Source of the DNA: an uncultured Lachnospiraceae bacterium
GTDB taxonomy: Bacteria > Bacillota > Clostridia > Lachnospirales > Lachnospiraceae
Assembly: GCA_945834545.1 (NCBI GenBank)
Contig: CAMAHO010000010.1
Span: 1 to 23,740, forward strand
DNA length: 23,740 bases
Direction of reading: 5' to 3'
Numbering within the stretch: the stretch's first letter is position 1; each line of letters starts with the position of its first letter. Shown in pieces: positions 1-8,241 of this stretch. The notes beneath the pieces were generated by a model. The model saw nothing but the letters and a program-made list of their open reading frames with translations. It had not been told where the DNA came from and ran no database searches. The translations under genes and the position numbers were made by a program.

Positions 1-546
1 GGCTGCCTTGTACCAGTCACGCTCTCTTCTGTCCACCTGGGCTCCGCCGTACTCAATCTCTAAGTCTGACAAAAGCATACCGCTCTCGGACACATAGTAC
101 ATGGTGGTCCTGGGCTGGTCCTTTAACATAATATGTATCATATCTCTGACAGCCTTAATGCTGTGGAACTCCTCTTCTATCTGCTCGTACTCCACCCCGG
201 GCTGCAGATATACCAGACTGTCCTTGTAATCAGAAGGGCTTACTCCACCATCCTTGTACAGCTTTTCCAAGTAGGAAGCTACTGTTTTTAATTCCTTCTC
301 AATCTGTGACAGATTATTCTTCAGACTGGTGGCATATTCCAAAGCAAAGGATTTTACATTTTCCTCCTGGGAAGAAGTCATAATCTCCATGTTTTTCTCA
401 TACAGTTCGTCCTTCTGTTCTGTCAGATTCTTGGTCATCTGCTCCTTTGTATGTAAGGATTGCAGCACGGAAGCTGCCCCCAGACTGCCTATGGTAAGCA
501 GGGACAGGACAAGCATCATGATAAAAATTTTATTTCGAAATTTCAT
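1..546 (-). CDS. N-terminus of a Cache-type membrane sensor protein (3' end beyond window)
   Basis: The 182 residues seen start MKFRNKIFIMMLVLSLLTIG, giving one transmembrane helix at ~7-27. A long helical extracellular start follows (~30-90, with KNLTEQKDELYEKNMEIM). It leads into a Cache fold: YYVSESGMLLSDLEIEYGG and then VDRRERDWYKAA at the window edge, the hallmark RxRxWYxxA of dCache domains that often bind amino acids. The output domain is outside the window; a PP2C/SpoIIE phosphatase, histidine kinase, GGDEF or chemoreceptor module are all possible. With a STAS gene upstream, a SpoIIE/RsbU-type phosphatase is an attractive guess only. The start ATG lies inside the end of the symporter gene, six bases after GGAGGAA. 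Confidence 0.82.
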   Translation of the reverse strand, partial: MKFRNKIFIMMLVLSLLTIGSLGAASVLQSLHTKEQMTKNLTEQKDELYEKNMEIMTSSQEENVKSFALEYATSLKNNLSQIEKELKTVASYLEKLYKDGGVSPSDYKDSLVYLQPGVEYEQIEEEFHSIKAVRDMIHIMLKDQPRTTMYYVSESGMLLSDLEIEYGGAQVDRRERDWYKAA

Positions 547-1825
547 GTTTCTTCCTCCCCTTTCCCGGTGCCACAATGGAAGTCACCGCAATATTGGCGT
601 ACACACTGGCAAACACTGCCGCCGGGTCAAAAAACGGAATGGTTGCAAGGAAGATTAGGATAATTGTCTCACTAGGCACACCCAAGGGTGTCAGGATAAT
701 GCTTAGCATAGAAACTGCAACCACACCGGGCGCCCCGATGATGGATAGAGAAAAGGCAATGGAGCCTATGATAATGATAAAGATGGTCTGCGCTGTTATG
801 TCAACGGGATAGATTCCGGTACCAAAAACGGCTGCAATGGCACCACTGGCGATCACTCCGTACTGAAAGGTTGTAATTCCGATGGGCAAAATAGCCTTTG
901 TCACCTCTTCATCCAATCCCAGACTATCCACAGAATCCTCCATTGCTACAGAAATGGAGGCAATACAGCTGCTGGAGCCAAAGGCGACAAAGAAGGTTCT
1001 GCGCAAGGCTGACAGGTGCTCCTTAAAGGACAAGCCCGTCCTCAACTGAATGATAAAGAAGGAAACCAGAATCATCACCACCATAACAATCCACTGCAGG
1101 AGGATGAATTTGCCCACCACGCCTACCATCTGAGCCAGGTCACATTCCGAAAACTGTACCGCCAGCATGGCGCACATACCAAAGGGCAGAAATAAGAGTA
1201 TGTTTTGGACAAATCGGCAAAACATCTTATAGATTCCCTCCAGTCCTGCCGTGATGACCTCCGTATCTGCCTTAGGCAGAATTCCCAACAGAATTCCTAC
1301 CACAATGAAGAAAAACAAAATTTGAATCATATTATTATTGCTTAAAGACTCAAAAATATTGCCCGGAACGGTATCCGTGAGAAAGGTAGATATAGAAAAG
1401 CTATGCTCCTCAACCTCTATTTCTTCCGGATGATAATAGCTTACGGTATAGAACTCTATCTTACGCTCTGTGCCACCGGTGTGGGTGAGCTGCTCCATTG
1501 CATCCTTGCTGGGTGCAGACCAGTCTCTGAGGGCAAAGCCCACAGCTGTGCCTAGGGCTGCCGCTGCCAGCAAAGCACAAAGCACCACCAGAAGCCATTT
1601 CACCATGATATGTTTATTTTTTTCTCCCACCAGTCTGCGCAAATTCACGGCAACAGCAGTAGACACAATGGGAATGACACACATCTTTAAAAGATTCAGG
1701 TATACCGTAGAAAAAGGTTTCAAAAAGGGAATCAAGGGTTTCCCGAAAAAAGCGATCAAAAACCCTGCCAGTATTCCCCCAAACAAGGTGATAGGCGAGG
1801 AAAGCACCTGACTCATTTTCTTCAT
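530..1825 (-). CDS. Divergent dicarboxylate/amino-acid:cation symporter (DAACS) family membrane protein
   Basis: The 431-residue membrane protein has the glutamate-transporter-homologue layout: about six N-terminal helices, a serine-rich hairpin (SSSCIAS, 284-290), TM7, the second hairpin (APGVVAVSML) and TM8. Unlike GltPh-type carriers, the NMDGT motif of TM7 is replaced by FQYGV (320-324). In TM8 the first Asp remains (D400), but the Arg, Asn and last Asp positions are A403, S407 and N411. A ~50-residue polar extracellular segment (102-150) is inserted after TM3. These changes should abolish or alter acidic amino-acid binding and sodium coupling. It could be a carrier of another substrate or a sensor. 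Its 3' end overlaps the next gene by 17 bases. Confidence 0.85.
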   Translation of the reverse strand: MKKMSQVLSSPITLFGGILAGFLIAFFGKPLIPFLKPFSTVYLNLLKMCVIPIVSTAVAVNLRRLVGEKNKHIMVKWLLVVLCALLAAAALGTAVGFALRDWSAPSKDAMEQLTHTGGTERKIEFYTVSYYHPEEIEVEEHSFSISTFLTDTVPGNIFESLSNNNMIQILFFFIVVGILLGILPKADTEVITAGLEGIYKMFCRFVQNILLFLPFGMCAMLAVQFSECDLAQMVGVVGKFILLQWIVMVVMILVSFFIIQLRTGLSFKEHLSALRRTFFVAFGSSSCIASISVAMEDSVDSLGLDEEVTKAILPIGITTFQYGVIASGAIAAVFGTGIYPVDITAQTIFIIIIGSIAFSLSIIGAPGVVAVSMLSIILTPLGVPSETIILIFLATIPFFDPAAVFASVYANIAVTSIVAPGKGRKKHEISK

Positions 1826-1826
1826 G

Positions 1827-2687
1827 TTACTGTTCCTCCCTCATACCGTAGTATTCTTCATACCTGTTATGAATCTGCTCGATGGTAATCTTCTGATTCA
1901 TATCCAGATAGAGATTCACATAGTCTAAGAGCTCCTGATTTCCCTTAGGTACGGCAATACAGAACTCATCCTTAATATCCGAATATACATACACGTCTGT
2001 AAAAATCTGCAGTTCGCTGTCGTTGCAAACCTCAGAATAGAATTCCAGCTCTCCGCAAAAATAACCAAACACCTGGTTTCTCTTAACAAGCTCGGTGGCT
2101 TCCTCATAGGAAGCAGTCTCTACCAGTTGACAGTTCGGAAACAGCTGCCTGCACAAATCCACATGGGAGGTTCCTGAAATAACGGCTATTTTTTCATCCG
2201 AATCCTTTAGGTATGCAGTAGGATTCTGGCTGACTCCTCTTTGGACAACAGCCTGCTTGTTAACCATCACTCCCATACCGATGGACAAATAGGGATTGGA
2301 AAGCAACACGCGCTTAGCACGGCTTAAGGTTCTGCTGTAGGTAGCTGCTACCAAATCAATCTCTCCGTTTTCCAGCTGTCTGGTCAAATCATCATTGTTT
2401 AAGGCTTCTCTCTTGAATGCAATATCCACTCCCAGAGAATCCGCAATCTGTCTGACCAATTCTACATCTGTACCACTCATATTGCCGTCTTCATCCTGCT
2501 CATAAAAAGCCAACAGGTCGTCCTTTGGAAACCCAACAACCAGCACACCCTTATCCTGAATGTCCTGAAGGCTGGTTGCATAAGTCCCTCCTTCCTTTGC
2601 CTGTCCGAAACTCCCAAAAAACATTGCCCCTGCAAGAATAAGCACTGCAAAGCTTCCCAGGACAATCCTTTTCCTACCGTTTCTCAT
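1827..2687 (-). CDS. Family-3 amino-acid-binding protein, secreted or membrane-anchored
   Basis: The protein has 286 residues. A basic start (RNGRKR) and a hydrophobic stretch at ~8-26 form a signal peptide or membrane anchor. There is no lipobox cysteine, unusual for a Gram-positive binding protein, so it may stay anchored by that helix. The rest is the periplasmic-binding-protein type 2 fold for polar amino acids: GVLVVGFPKDD, then GTDVELVRQIADSLGVDIAF, LENGEIDLVAATYSRTLSRA, RVLLSNPYLSIGMGVMV, and EFCIAVPKGNQELLDYVNLY. No permease gene of the matching ABC type is present. The next gene begins 1 base after the stop (TAACATG), so the pair is coupled to a symporter-like protein and then a Cache sensor, which suggests sensing rather than uptake (inference). 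Confidence 0.85.
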   Translation of the reverse strand: MRNGRKRIVLGSFAVLILAGAMFFGSFGQAKEGGTYATSLQDIQDKGVLVVGFPKDDLLAFYEQDEDGNMSGTDVELVRQIADSLGVDIAFKREALNNDDLTRQLENGEIDLVAATYSRTLSRAKRVLLSNPYLSIGMGVMVNKQAVVQRGVSQNPTAYLKDSDEKIAVISGTSHVDLCRQLFPNCQLVETASYEEATELVKRNQVFGYFCGELEFYSEVCNDSELQIFTDVYVYSDIKDEFCIAVPKGNQELLDYVNLYLDMNQKITIEQIHNRYEEYYGMREEQ

Positions 2688-2705
2688 TCTGTCTTCCTCC
2701 TACCT

Positions 2706-4004
2706 TTAAAGCAACGTTCTTTCCTGACTATAAAGGCTTACCACCTTCCCGAAATCTCCGGTTTCCCTGAGAAGCCTTTTGGCCTTCATGGCTGGATTTT
2801 CTCTCTTTTCCAAGCGTTCCTCCAAGCCTATCATCAGCTTCTCCTCACCATAGCCCCTTGTTAACAATCCTTCTTTTGCAATATCATAGAGCTTCCAAAG
2901 GAAGACATACAAGCTCTCCTGCTCTGCAATAGGCTGTCCTTCTGCTGCCATTTTGCGAAGCATGGCATTATCCCAGGTGATGTCATTCTCGGTCTTAAAC
3001 TGCTTCACCGCCTGCTTTGCTTTTTTATAATTCATAGCGATTCCTAAATGAAATACACCGGGCAGGAAGCAGTCCGCCAGCGGCTGTGTGCAATCGCTCC
3101 TTACCTCCAGCACATGATAACTGTTTAGTACCACATGCTTAAAGCTACGGAATAAGGAAAACCGCTCCGGCTCCTGTCCCTGCTCTCCAAAATAAGTTTC
3201 CAGGGATACCGGCTGCATTCCCTGTAATCCCTCCTTGGTAGCCTCAATAAAAATCTCCTCCTTTGAAATGGCTTCTGCCACTTCCCTAAGAGATGCAAAA
3301 TCCTTCTCATATACGCCTATATTGGGAATACCGCTGGTCTCCCAGTTCGCGTCTCTGACACAGCAGACCGTGGAGCTTTCCTCCTCCAGCATTCCGGAAT
3401 TGGCAAACAAGAGTGCACCCACAAAATCCAACTCATTAAAGAGATTATAGGTATCCAGCAGATGTTCCAGTGGAACATCAATATGGGTCTGTACTGAGGC
3501 CATATTGGTAAAATGCTGATTCAAATCCTGTAAACCCATCACCTGAGTCTGATACTCCCGAATCATGGTATAAAAAGGATCCTGGGTATACTCCCCTCTA
3601 TGGTTATGGAAGGGATTCCTTCCAAAGCAGCCAATCATACAGCCCTTTTTCGCATAGTACTCCTTGGCAATTCGAAACAGGGGAATGAAATGCTCGTATA
3701 GATCGATAAAGCTCTTCTGTTTTTCCATAGAAAACTCCAAAAGGATATAGGAATAATCAAAGGAAACATCGTCCCCCTCTCTGGACACCCTCATATACCT
3801 GCCATCCGAACCGATGCTCTTTTGTTCAAAGCCATGCTCTGTGATCAAGTACTGCAGAAATTCAGAACCCATATCCGCCAAGGATACGGACTCCTCATTT
3901 GGAATAATCAGATATTCCAGCTCCGCAGCCACAACTCCGTATTTTCTTTCAGAAAAGGGTTGTACTACTCTCTCATAGACAAGTTCCGATACTGCTGTTT
4001 TCAT
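2706..4004 (-). CDS. Glutamate-cysteine ligase-like (GCS2/EgtA-type) protein
   Basis: The 432-residue protein resembles plant- and actinobacterial-type glutamate-cysteine ligases (GCS2 superfamily). It has an N-terminal AAELEYLI (26-33, candidate metal-binding acids), SYILLEFSMEKQ (~85-96), then NMASVQTHIDVP (~167-178) and GALLFANSGM (~196-205). A late HVLEVRSDCTQPLADC corresponds to the substrate-site LExR region. Members ligate the gamma-carboxyl of glutamate to an amine, usually cysteine, using ATP. The product here is unproven, as the sequence is divergent and other gamma-glutamyl ligases look alike. It overlaps the ABC ATPase gene by 32 bases and is followed by amino-acid binding and transport-like genes. 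An amino-acid or thiol link is therefore plausible but inferred. Confidence 0.65.
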   Translation of the reverse strand: MKTAVSELVYERVVQPFSERKYGVVAAELEYLIIPNEESVSLADMGSEFLQYLITEHGFEQKSIGSDGRYMRVSREGDDVSFDYSYILLEFSMEKQKSFIDLYEHFIPLFRIAKEYYAKKGCMIGCFGRNPFHNHRGEYTQDPFYTMIREYQTQVMGLQDLNQHFTNMASVQTHIDVPLEHLLDTYNLFNELDFVGALLFANSGMLEEESSTVCCVRDANWETSGIPNIGVYEKDFASLREVAEAISKEEIFIEATKEGLQGMQPVSLETYFGEQGQEPERFSLFRSFKHVVLNSYHVLEVRSDCTQPLADCFLPGVFHLGIAMNYKKAKQAVKQFKTENDITWDNAMLRKMAAEGQPIAEQESLYVFLWKLYDIAKEGLLTRGYGEEKLMIGLEERLEKRENPAMKAKRLLRETGDFGKVVSLYSQERTLL

Positions 4005-4668
4005 GCTTTTCTTCCTTATGTTCTATAGTATTTGCAAGGACAATTTCCCTGTATCCCAAGCCTTCAGCATATTGCTTATCGTGGGTAGCCACAATCACGG
4101 TAGTTCCCTGTTTTTGTATCAATGCAAAAAGCTGCATAATATCCCTGGAGGTTTTTGGATCCAGATTTCCTGTGGGCTCATCTGCCAACAGGTACTTGGG
4201 ATAATTTGCCAAAGCTCTTGCGAGGCACACCTTTTGCTTCTGTCCACCGGACATTTCCTCCGGTAAGGCTTTATACAAATCTGTAATTCCCAACAGAGAA
4301 AACAACGAACACAGGTTTGTCTCTGTATCTTTTCCCACATTGCCAACTGCCAGCCTGGCCAGCTTCACATTCTCATAGGCATTCTGATTAGCAATCAATC
4401 GATAATCCTGAAAAACCATCCCAAATTTTCTTCTGTAATAGGGCAGCTCCTTTTGCGTCAAGAGACAAATCTCTTTTTCATCTACCAAAAGCGTCCCTTC
4501 TGTCGGTTTCAGCTCTCGTAACAGAAGCTTTAAGAAGGTACTTTTGCCAACACCGCTTTCTCCGGTAATCAGAACAAATTCCCCGTCTTCAATGGATATA
4601 TTTAAGTTATTTAAAACCGGTTTCTGCCCCTGCCCGTAGGAAGCCGAAACCCCTATCATTTGAATCAT
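3973..4668 (-). CDS. FtsE/LolD-like ABC transporter ATP-binding protein without permease partner
   Basis: The protein has 231 residues with all ABC ATPase motifs: Walker A GESGVGKST (36-44), Q-loop in MVFQDYRL (84-91, Gln87), signature EEMSGGQKQKV (137-147), Walker B YLLADEPTGNLD (159-170), and His196 in ATHDKQ. The VFQDYRL Q-loop and the size resemble FtsE, LolD and MacB ATPases. Those proteins drive mechanical work on a membrane partner rather than import. No FtsX-like or other permease gene follows. The C-terminus overlaps the next gene by 32 bases, so the two are coupled. It may act with a membrane protein encoded elsewhere, or energise a regulatory step. Confidence 0.9.
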   Translation of the reverse strand: MIQMIGVSASYGQGQKPVLNNLNISIEDGEFVLITGESGVGKSTFLKLLLRELKPTEGTLLVDEKEICLLTQKELPYYRRKFGMVFQDYRLIANQNAYENVKLARLAVGNVGKDTETNLCSLFSLLGITDLYKALPEEMSGGQKQKVCLARALANYPKYLLADEPTGNLDPKTSRDIMQLFALIQKQGTTVIVATHDKQYAEGLGYREIVLANTIEHKEEKHENSSIGTCL

Positions 4669-4680
4669 TCTCTACCTCGG

Positions 4681-4980
4681 CTATTCAATCTGCAGAATCG
4701 TACTGAAGCCGGACATCTTAAGAACCTCCATAACGGCCGGCTGTACCTTGCGAAGGGTCATGTTACCCCCTTTGGAATTAGCAGTTTTCTGTCCAATTAA
4801 GAGGGCTCTTAAGCCAGCACTGGATATATAATCTACCTTCTCAACATTCAGGGCCACCTGACTGCACTTTTGAAATGCCACCAAAATGGCCTGCTGCAAG
4901 CTGGCGCTGGTGGTTGTATCCACCCTTCCCTCAACCATGATTTCGATGTTGTTTCCATCTCTGTTTTCTGTCAGTTTCAT
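4681..4980 (-). CDS. STAS-domain protein (anti-sigma factor antagonist-like)
   Basis: The 99-residue protein is a stand-alone STAS domain like SpoIIAA/RsbV. It has IEIMVEGRVDTTTSASLQQA, then VALNVEKVDYISSAGLRALL and GNMTLRKVQPAVMEVLKMSG. Serines 53 and 54 are at the site phosphorylated by the partner anti-sigma kinase in this family. The start is the ATG at 4980, eight bases after GGAGG; an in-frame GTG overlapping that ribosome site is unlikely. It comes directly after the baseplate genes and before an ABC ATPase. No kinase (RsbW/SpoIIAB type) is in view. A partner-switching role in firing or expression control of the particle is possible but inferred. Confidence 0.92.
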   Translation of the reverse strand: MKLTENRDGNNIEIMVEGRVDTTTSASLQQAILVAFQKCSQVALNVEKVDYISSAGLRALLIGQKTANSKGGNMTLRKVQPAVMEVLKMSGFSTILQIE

Positions 4981-5013
4981 GTCTTTTTCCTCCACAACCT
5001 AATATCGTACTGT

Positions 5014-6117
5014 CTACCCCAGGGTAATGATACCATCCATATATTGTTCTTCTGTATCCAGACAACCGTTTTGTTCTTTTACCATAAAAGCATTCATATC
5101 CAAATATGTATAGTAGTCCAGACTTCCGGTATCCTTCAGATAAACCAGATGTATTCGGCTACGAATGGGCCTGTACTGATTCAGTAGGTTCATCAGCCTG
5201 GATTTCATACTCTCCGACACATTCTTCCTGATTAAAACGGATACATCATAGGGATTGTCGCCGTAAAGCTTTTTAAACTGCTCCTGTTCCTTTCCCTCTA
5301 CATAGGCTTTCATAACATTGTTTTCCAAAACGATAGCCGGTTCTCCCAGTACAATCTGGGCAATCCTCTCAATCGCCCACTTACTCCCTCGCATACAGTT
5401 AAGCCTATAGGCTTCCTTTACAAGCTGTCTTAGCCAGGGTTCATTCTTATAGTCTTCCTCCACCTCAAGTCCCATCCAGCCTGCATACACCGGGAGCAGC
5501 TCCTCCGGACAGGTATCCAGATCAAACAATCTGTCCACATGGCGAATATCCTCTGACAAATCCTGGTATAGACTGGAAAACACGGATAGATAACGATGGA
5601 AAAAGCTCCCTCTTTCCCGGTAAATCTCAGGAAAGGTATTGAGGAAGGTATCTCCCTGCTGTTCTACCTTGATTCTGGAAAGGCACCCCTCGCCTTCTCC
5701 AATGACTTGTATCATAAAATACAGATATCTTCCGGTTTGCTCATACAGCAGAATATCACTCTGATTCACATATCGATTAGCTCCCAGCTCCTGGAAGAAG
5801 CGAAGCTTCATCTGGTCCGTTTCCTCAGGGTCTGTCAGAAAGTTGTTTATCTTGCACACTTTTTGATTTCGGTAGAAGGAATCCTCATTGCAAGCCTTTA
5901 CATACACCAGATATACCAGGTCTTCAGAAAGCTGAGTCTCAAAATGCAGTCTTCCCCAGGTCATATCTTCCTTTGCACCATCCAGAGCAGCCAGGAAAAG
6001 AAAATGCTCATTCTCCTCGGGTATCACTGTCAGCCTATCTTCCCCTTCCAGAGAAAATCCTCTGTATATGCCTCGATTGATTCTGTTTTTCTTAATAGAA
6101 TAGGTTATCGCTGCCAA
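5014..6117 (-). CDS. P2 gpI-like baseplate/tail protein with TTG start
   Basis: The 367-residue protein has the phage tail protein I-like domain at ~170-300: RERGSFFHRYLSVFSSLYQD, then FDLDTCPEELLPVYAGWMGL, LNCMRGSKWAIERIAQIV, and later VLIRKNVSESMKSRLMNLLN with YRPIRSRIHLVYL. In eCIS this family occupies the outer baseplate, where fibres attach. Residues 1-165 form a separate strand-rich region. The frame has no ATG near its N-terminus; it starts at TTG (6115-6117), ten bases after AAGGAG, which is the only sensible site. It is the last recognisable structural gene; a STAS gene follows after 33 bases. Confidence 0.86.
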   Translation of the reverse strand: MAAITYSIKKNRINRGIYRGFSLEGEDRLTVIPEENEHFLFLAALDGAKEDMTWGRLHFETQLSEDLVYLVYVKACNEDSFYRNQKVCKINNFLTDPEETDQMKLRFFQELGANRYVNQSDILLYEQTGRYLYFMIQVIGEGEGCLSRIKVEQQGDTFLNTFPEIYRERGSFFHRYLSVFSSLYQDLSEDIRHVDRLFDLDTCPEELLPVYAGWMGLEVEEDYKNEPWLRQLVKEAYRLNCMRGSKWAIERIAQIVLGEPAIVLENNVMKAYVEGKEQEQFKKLYGDNPYDVSVLIRKNVSESMKSRLMNLLNQYRPIRSRIHLVYLKDTGSLDYYTYLDMNAFMVKEQNGCLDTEEQYMDGIITLG

Positions 6118-6131
6118 CTGTGTTTCTCTCC

Positions 6132-8228
6132 TTACTTCTCATAACTCCTGATTTCCAAGGATATCTCTCCTGCATAGCATAGGCCGTTGGAGGGGGGATA
6201 AATGTCATTTTCCTTTACCCGAACTTCTCCCGGATTCTCCGGAAACAGAGCCAGGTCCGCTACATATTCGACACAATCCAGACCCTCCAGAGCATAAAAG
6301 ACCTCATCATATCGCAAGGGCTCACCAAAGCTCTTATCTGTATCCAAATAATTTAACTGCTGTCGAATCACCTGCTCCAGCAGCCCTTGCTCCGGTTGGT
6401 AATGCCGTTTCACATATACTACACCCTTTACCTGGATTGCAGAATATACAGGGGAAACCAGATTCAGACGGGTGGTCAGTAGCCTATTCTTCTCCAGTAA
6501 GGCCTCCAGGATCCTGCGATAGGTCTCTGACAGCACCGGAAATTCCTCGTCTGTGCCCGGCATAACGGCAATCTCAACCTGATTTCCTGCCTCGTCCAAG
6601 GTTGCCTTCACTTTATGAATACACAGCCCCGGTGCATTCCTTACCAGAGTCTCATAATCCTTCCCTGTTACTGCCACATAAGGCTTATTTAAGTCCTCTA
6701 GGAATCTTTGCTTTACCTCTGCTATACTTTCCCGGAAACACCCGCCTGTGCCCGGACCTGCATTGACAAAGTCCACTACTGAAAGCTCTCCCTTTGCCCG
6801 GAAGTGATTTCCCGGTCGGATATTTCCCTCCGGTCCTCTGGTCACACTGCAACCACCCATGTACAGCGTTGCTCCGATAAACGCTCCTGCATCTTCAATG
6901 ATGATTTTTCCGTCGTTTTCCATAAGATAATAAGACAGAGAATCCTCTTCAAAATGATTGGGTCTGACGAAATCGTAAATCTCCTCCCCATCTTCCCGTA
7001 CTCTCTTGGCAATGATGGAAAAGGACTCCGGCACGATATACTGTACCGGAAGCTTTATCTCCTGGTGGTCGTAGCCATAGACCTCCCCCAGGTAATACTG
7101 GCGCATAAGTTCCTCTGTATAGGTCATAATCTTCACTGCATTCTTCAATCTGTCCGGAGCAAACCCAAATTTTCTCTTGTCAAAGCAGATGCTTTTGGAG
7201 CCATCCTCCTCCACAGCCACGGTGTAAAACCGTCCCTTTGTGGAGGGTTCTGTGGTCTCTGCATACTTTCTGTAATAAGAGCCCTTTTCCTCCTTGGCAA
7301 ACACAAGTATGTATTCCTCCTCCAGTATCTCCTTATTCAAGGTAATACGGGAACATTTTGGGTAAGTAAAGCACACTGACTTGGTTTCCTTCTGCCAGCT
7401 CTCAAACAAAAAGGCATCTATCTTGATAAGCTTTGGACTCACATCATAATCTGCTTTTAAAAGTCTGGCTCGAATACAATACCCCTTTGTGGGAAGCTCC
7501 TCGTAGAGTGCCGCCTTCTCATGAGGCAGACGTAAACGCACTTCACCACTAAGCAGCATACAGGAGGTATTGTCAACCACATTCATAGGCTCAAACCCAT
7601 TCTCTGTATAACATTCCCATACCATTGCTGCCAACGCATTATTGCCCTTTTCTTCCACAGGGTTGCGATTGAAGCGGTTCGCCATAGTCAGATAGAATAT
7701 GACTTCCTCTCCTGGCTCCGGAAGCTTATCTGCTACAAAGTAAACCTGGTCTCCCTCCTTTGGTGTTTTCCCAAAGATCACTGCAGCCTTAGGCACATCC
7801 TGTCCTAACAGATAGGAAAAATCCTTACTTCTTTCTCCATCCCAGGCATACAGTCCTATCAGACTGCTGCCACAGCACTGAATTTTTTTATTGGTCTCAA
7901 AAATCAGGTCCCCCAGTGCAAACCTTGTGTTTGCAGCTATCTGCAATGGTTTCGAAATTCCCTCCGGCTTCATAAGTACTCTGGCACAGCGTCCCTTTTT
8001 CTCGGTAAACCCCAGAAGCAGTAAGAGCTTTCTTCTGATTTCCGGAGTAATCTTCAGGATTTCCTCCTGCTGTAAGGTGGTAAAGGCCGTCAGGTTCTCC
8101 AGAATTGTCATTCCCGGATCGGAAGGATTAAAATTCGTCCATTCCTCCGTGTACAGGGGAATCTGCATAATGGCTTCCTTGATGCGCTCATCAAACGTCC
8201 TGATATGAAGATCCTTATCCATCAACAT
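6132..8228 (-). CDS. Baseplate J/gp6-like wedge protein 2 (Pvc12-like, 698 residues)
   Basis: This is a second wedge protein. The N-terminus reads IPLYTEEWTNFNPSDPGMTI then LENLTAFTTLQQEEILKITP. This is the tEWTnhnpsDPGITLLE-type opening shared by eCIS and clostridial baseplate proteins. The J core is near residues 490-550 (VDFVNAGPGTGGCFRES, then KPYVAVTGKDYETLVRN). Strand-rich C-terminal domains follow to SLEIRSYEK. It pairs with the longer wedge protein upstream, from which it is 13 bases away, to build the hetero-dimeric wedge seen in Afp11/Afp12. GGAGG lies 8 bases before the ATG. A second ATG two codons in would shift the start little. Confidence 0.92.
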   Translation of the reverse strand: MLMDKDLHIRTFDERIKEAIMQIPLYTEEWTNFNPSDPGMTILENLTAFTTLQQEEILKITPEIRRKLLLLLGFTEKKGRCARVLMKPEGISKPLQIAANTRFALGDLIFETNKKIQCCGSSLIGLYAWDGERSKDFSYLLGQDVPKAAVIFGKTPKEGDQVYFVADKLPEPGEEVIFYLTMANRFNRNPVEEKGNNALAAMVWECYTENGFEPMNVVDNTSCMLLSGEVRLRLPHEKAALYEELPTKGYCIRARLLKADYDVSPKLIKIDAFLFESWQKETKSVCFTYPKCSRITLNKEILEEEYILVFAKEEKGSYYRKYAETTEPSTKGRFYTVAVEEDGSKSICFDKRKFGFAPDRLKNAVKIMTYTEELMRQYYLGEVYGYDHQEIKLPVQYIVPESFSIIAKRVREDGEEIYDFVRPNHFEEDSLSYYLMENDGKIIIEDAGAFIGATLYMGGCSVTRGPEGNIRPGNHFRAKGELSVVDFVNAGPGTGGCFRESIAEVKQRFLEDLNKPYVAVTGKDYETLVRNAPGLCIHKVKATLDEAGNQVEIAVMPGTDEEFPVLSETYRRILEALLEKNRLLTTRLNLVSPVYSAIQVKGVVYVKRHYQPEQGLLEQVIRQQLNYLDTDKSFGEPLRYDEVFYALEGLDCVEYVADLALFPENPGEVRVKENDIYPPSNGLCYAGEISLEIRSYEK

Positions 8229-8241
8229 AGCATATTCCTCC

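Noticed and set aside
1470..1811. Plus-strand open frame of 113 codons opposite the symporter gene
   Set aside because: It is a shadow frame: no family similarity, no suitable ribosome site, and it lies fully inside a well-supported membrane protein gene.
6804..7379. Plus-strand open frame of 191 codons inside the second wedge gene
   Set aside because: Composition and lack of motifs mark it as the antisense shadow of the baseplate gene; no plus-strand gene in the window is convincing.
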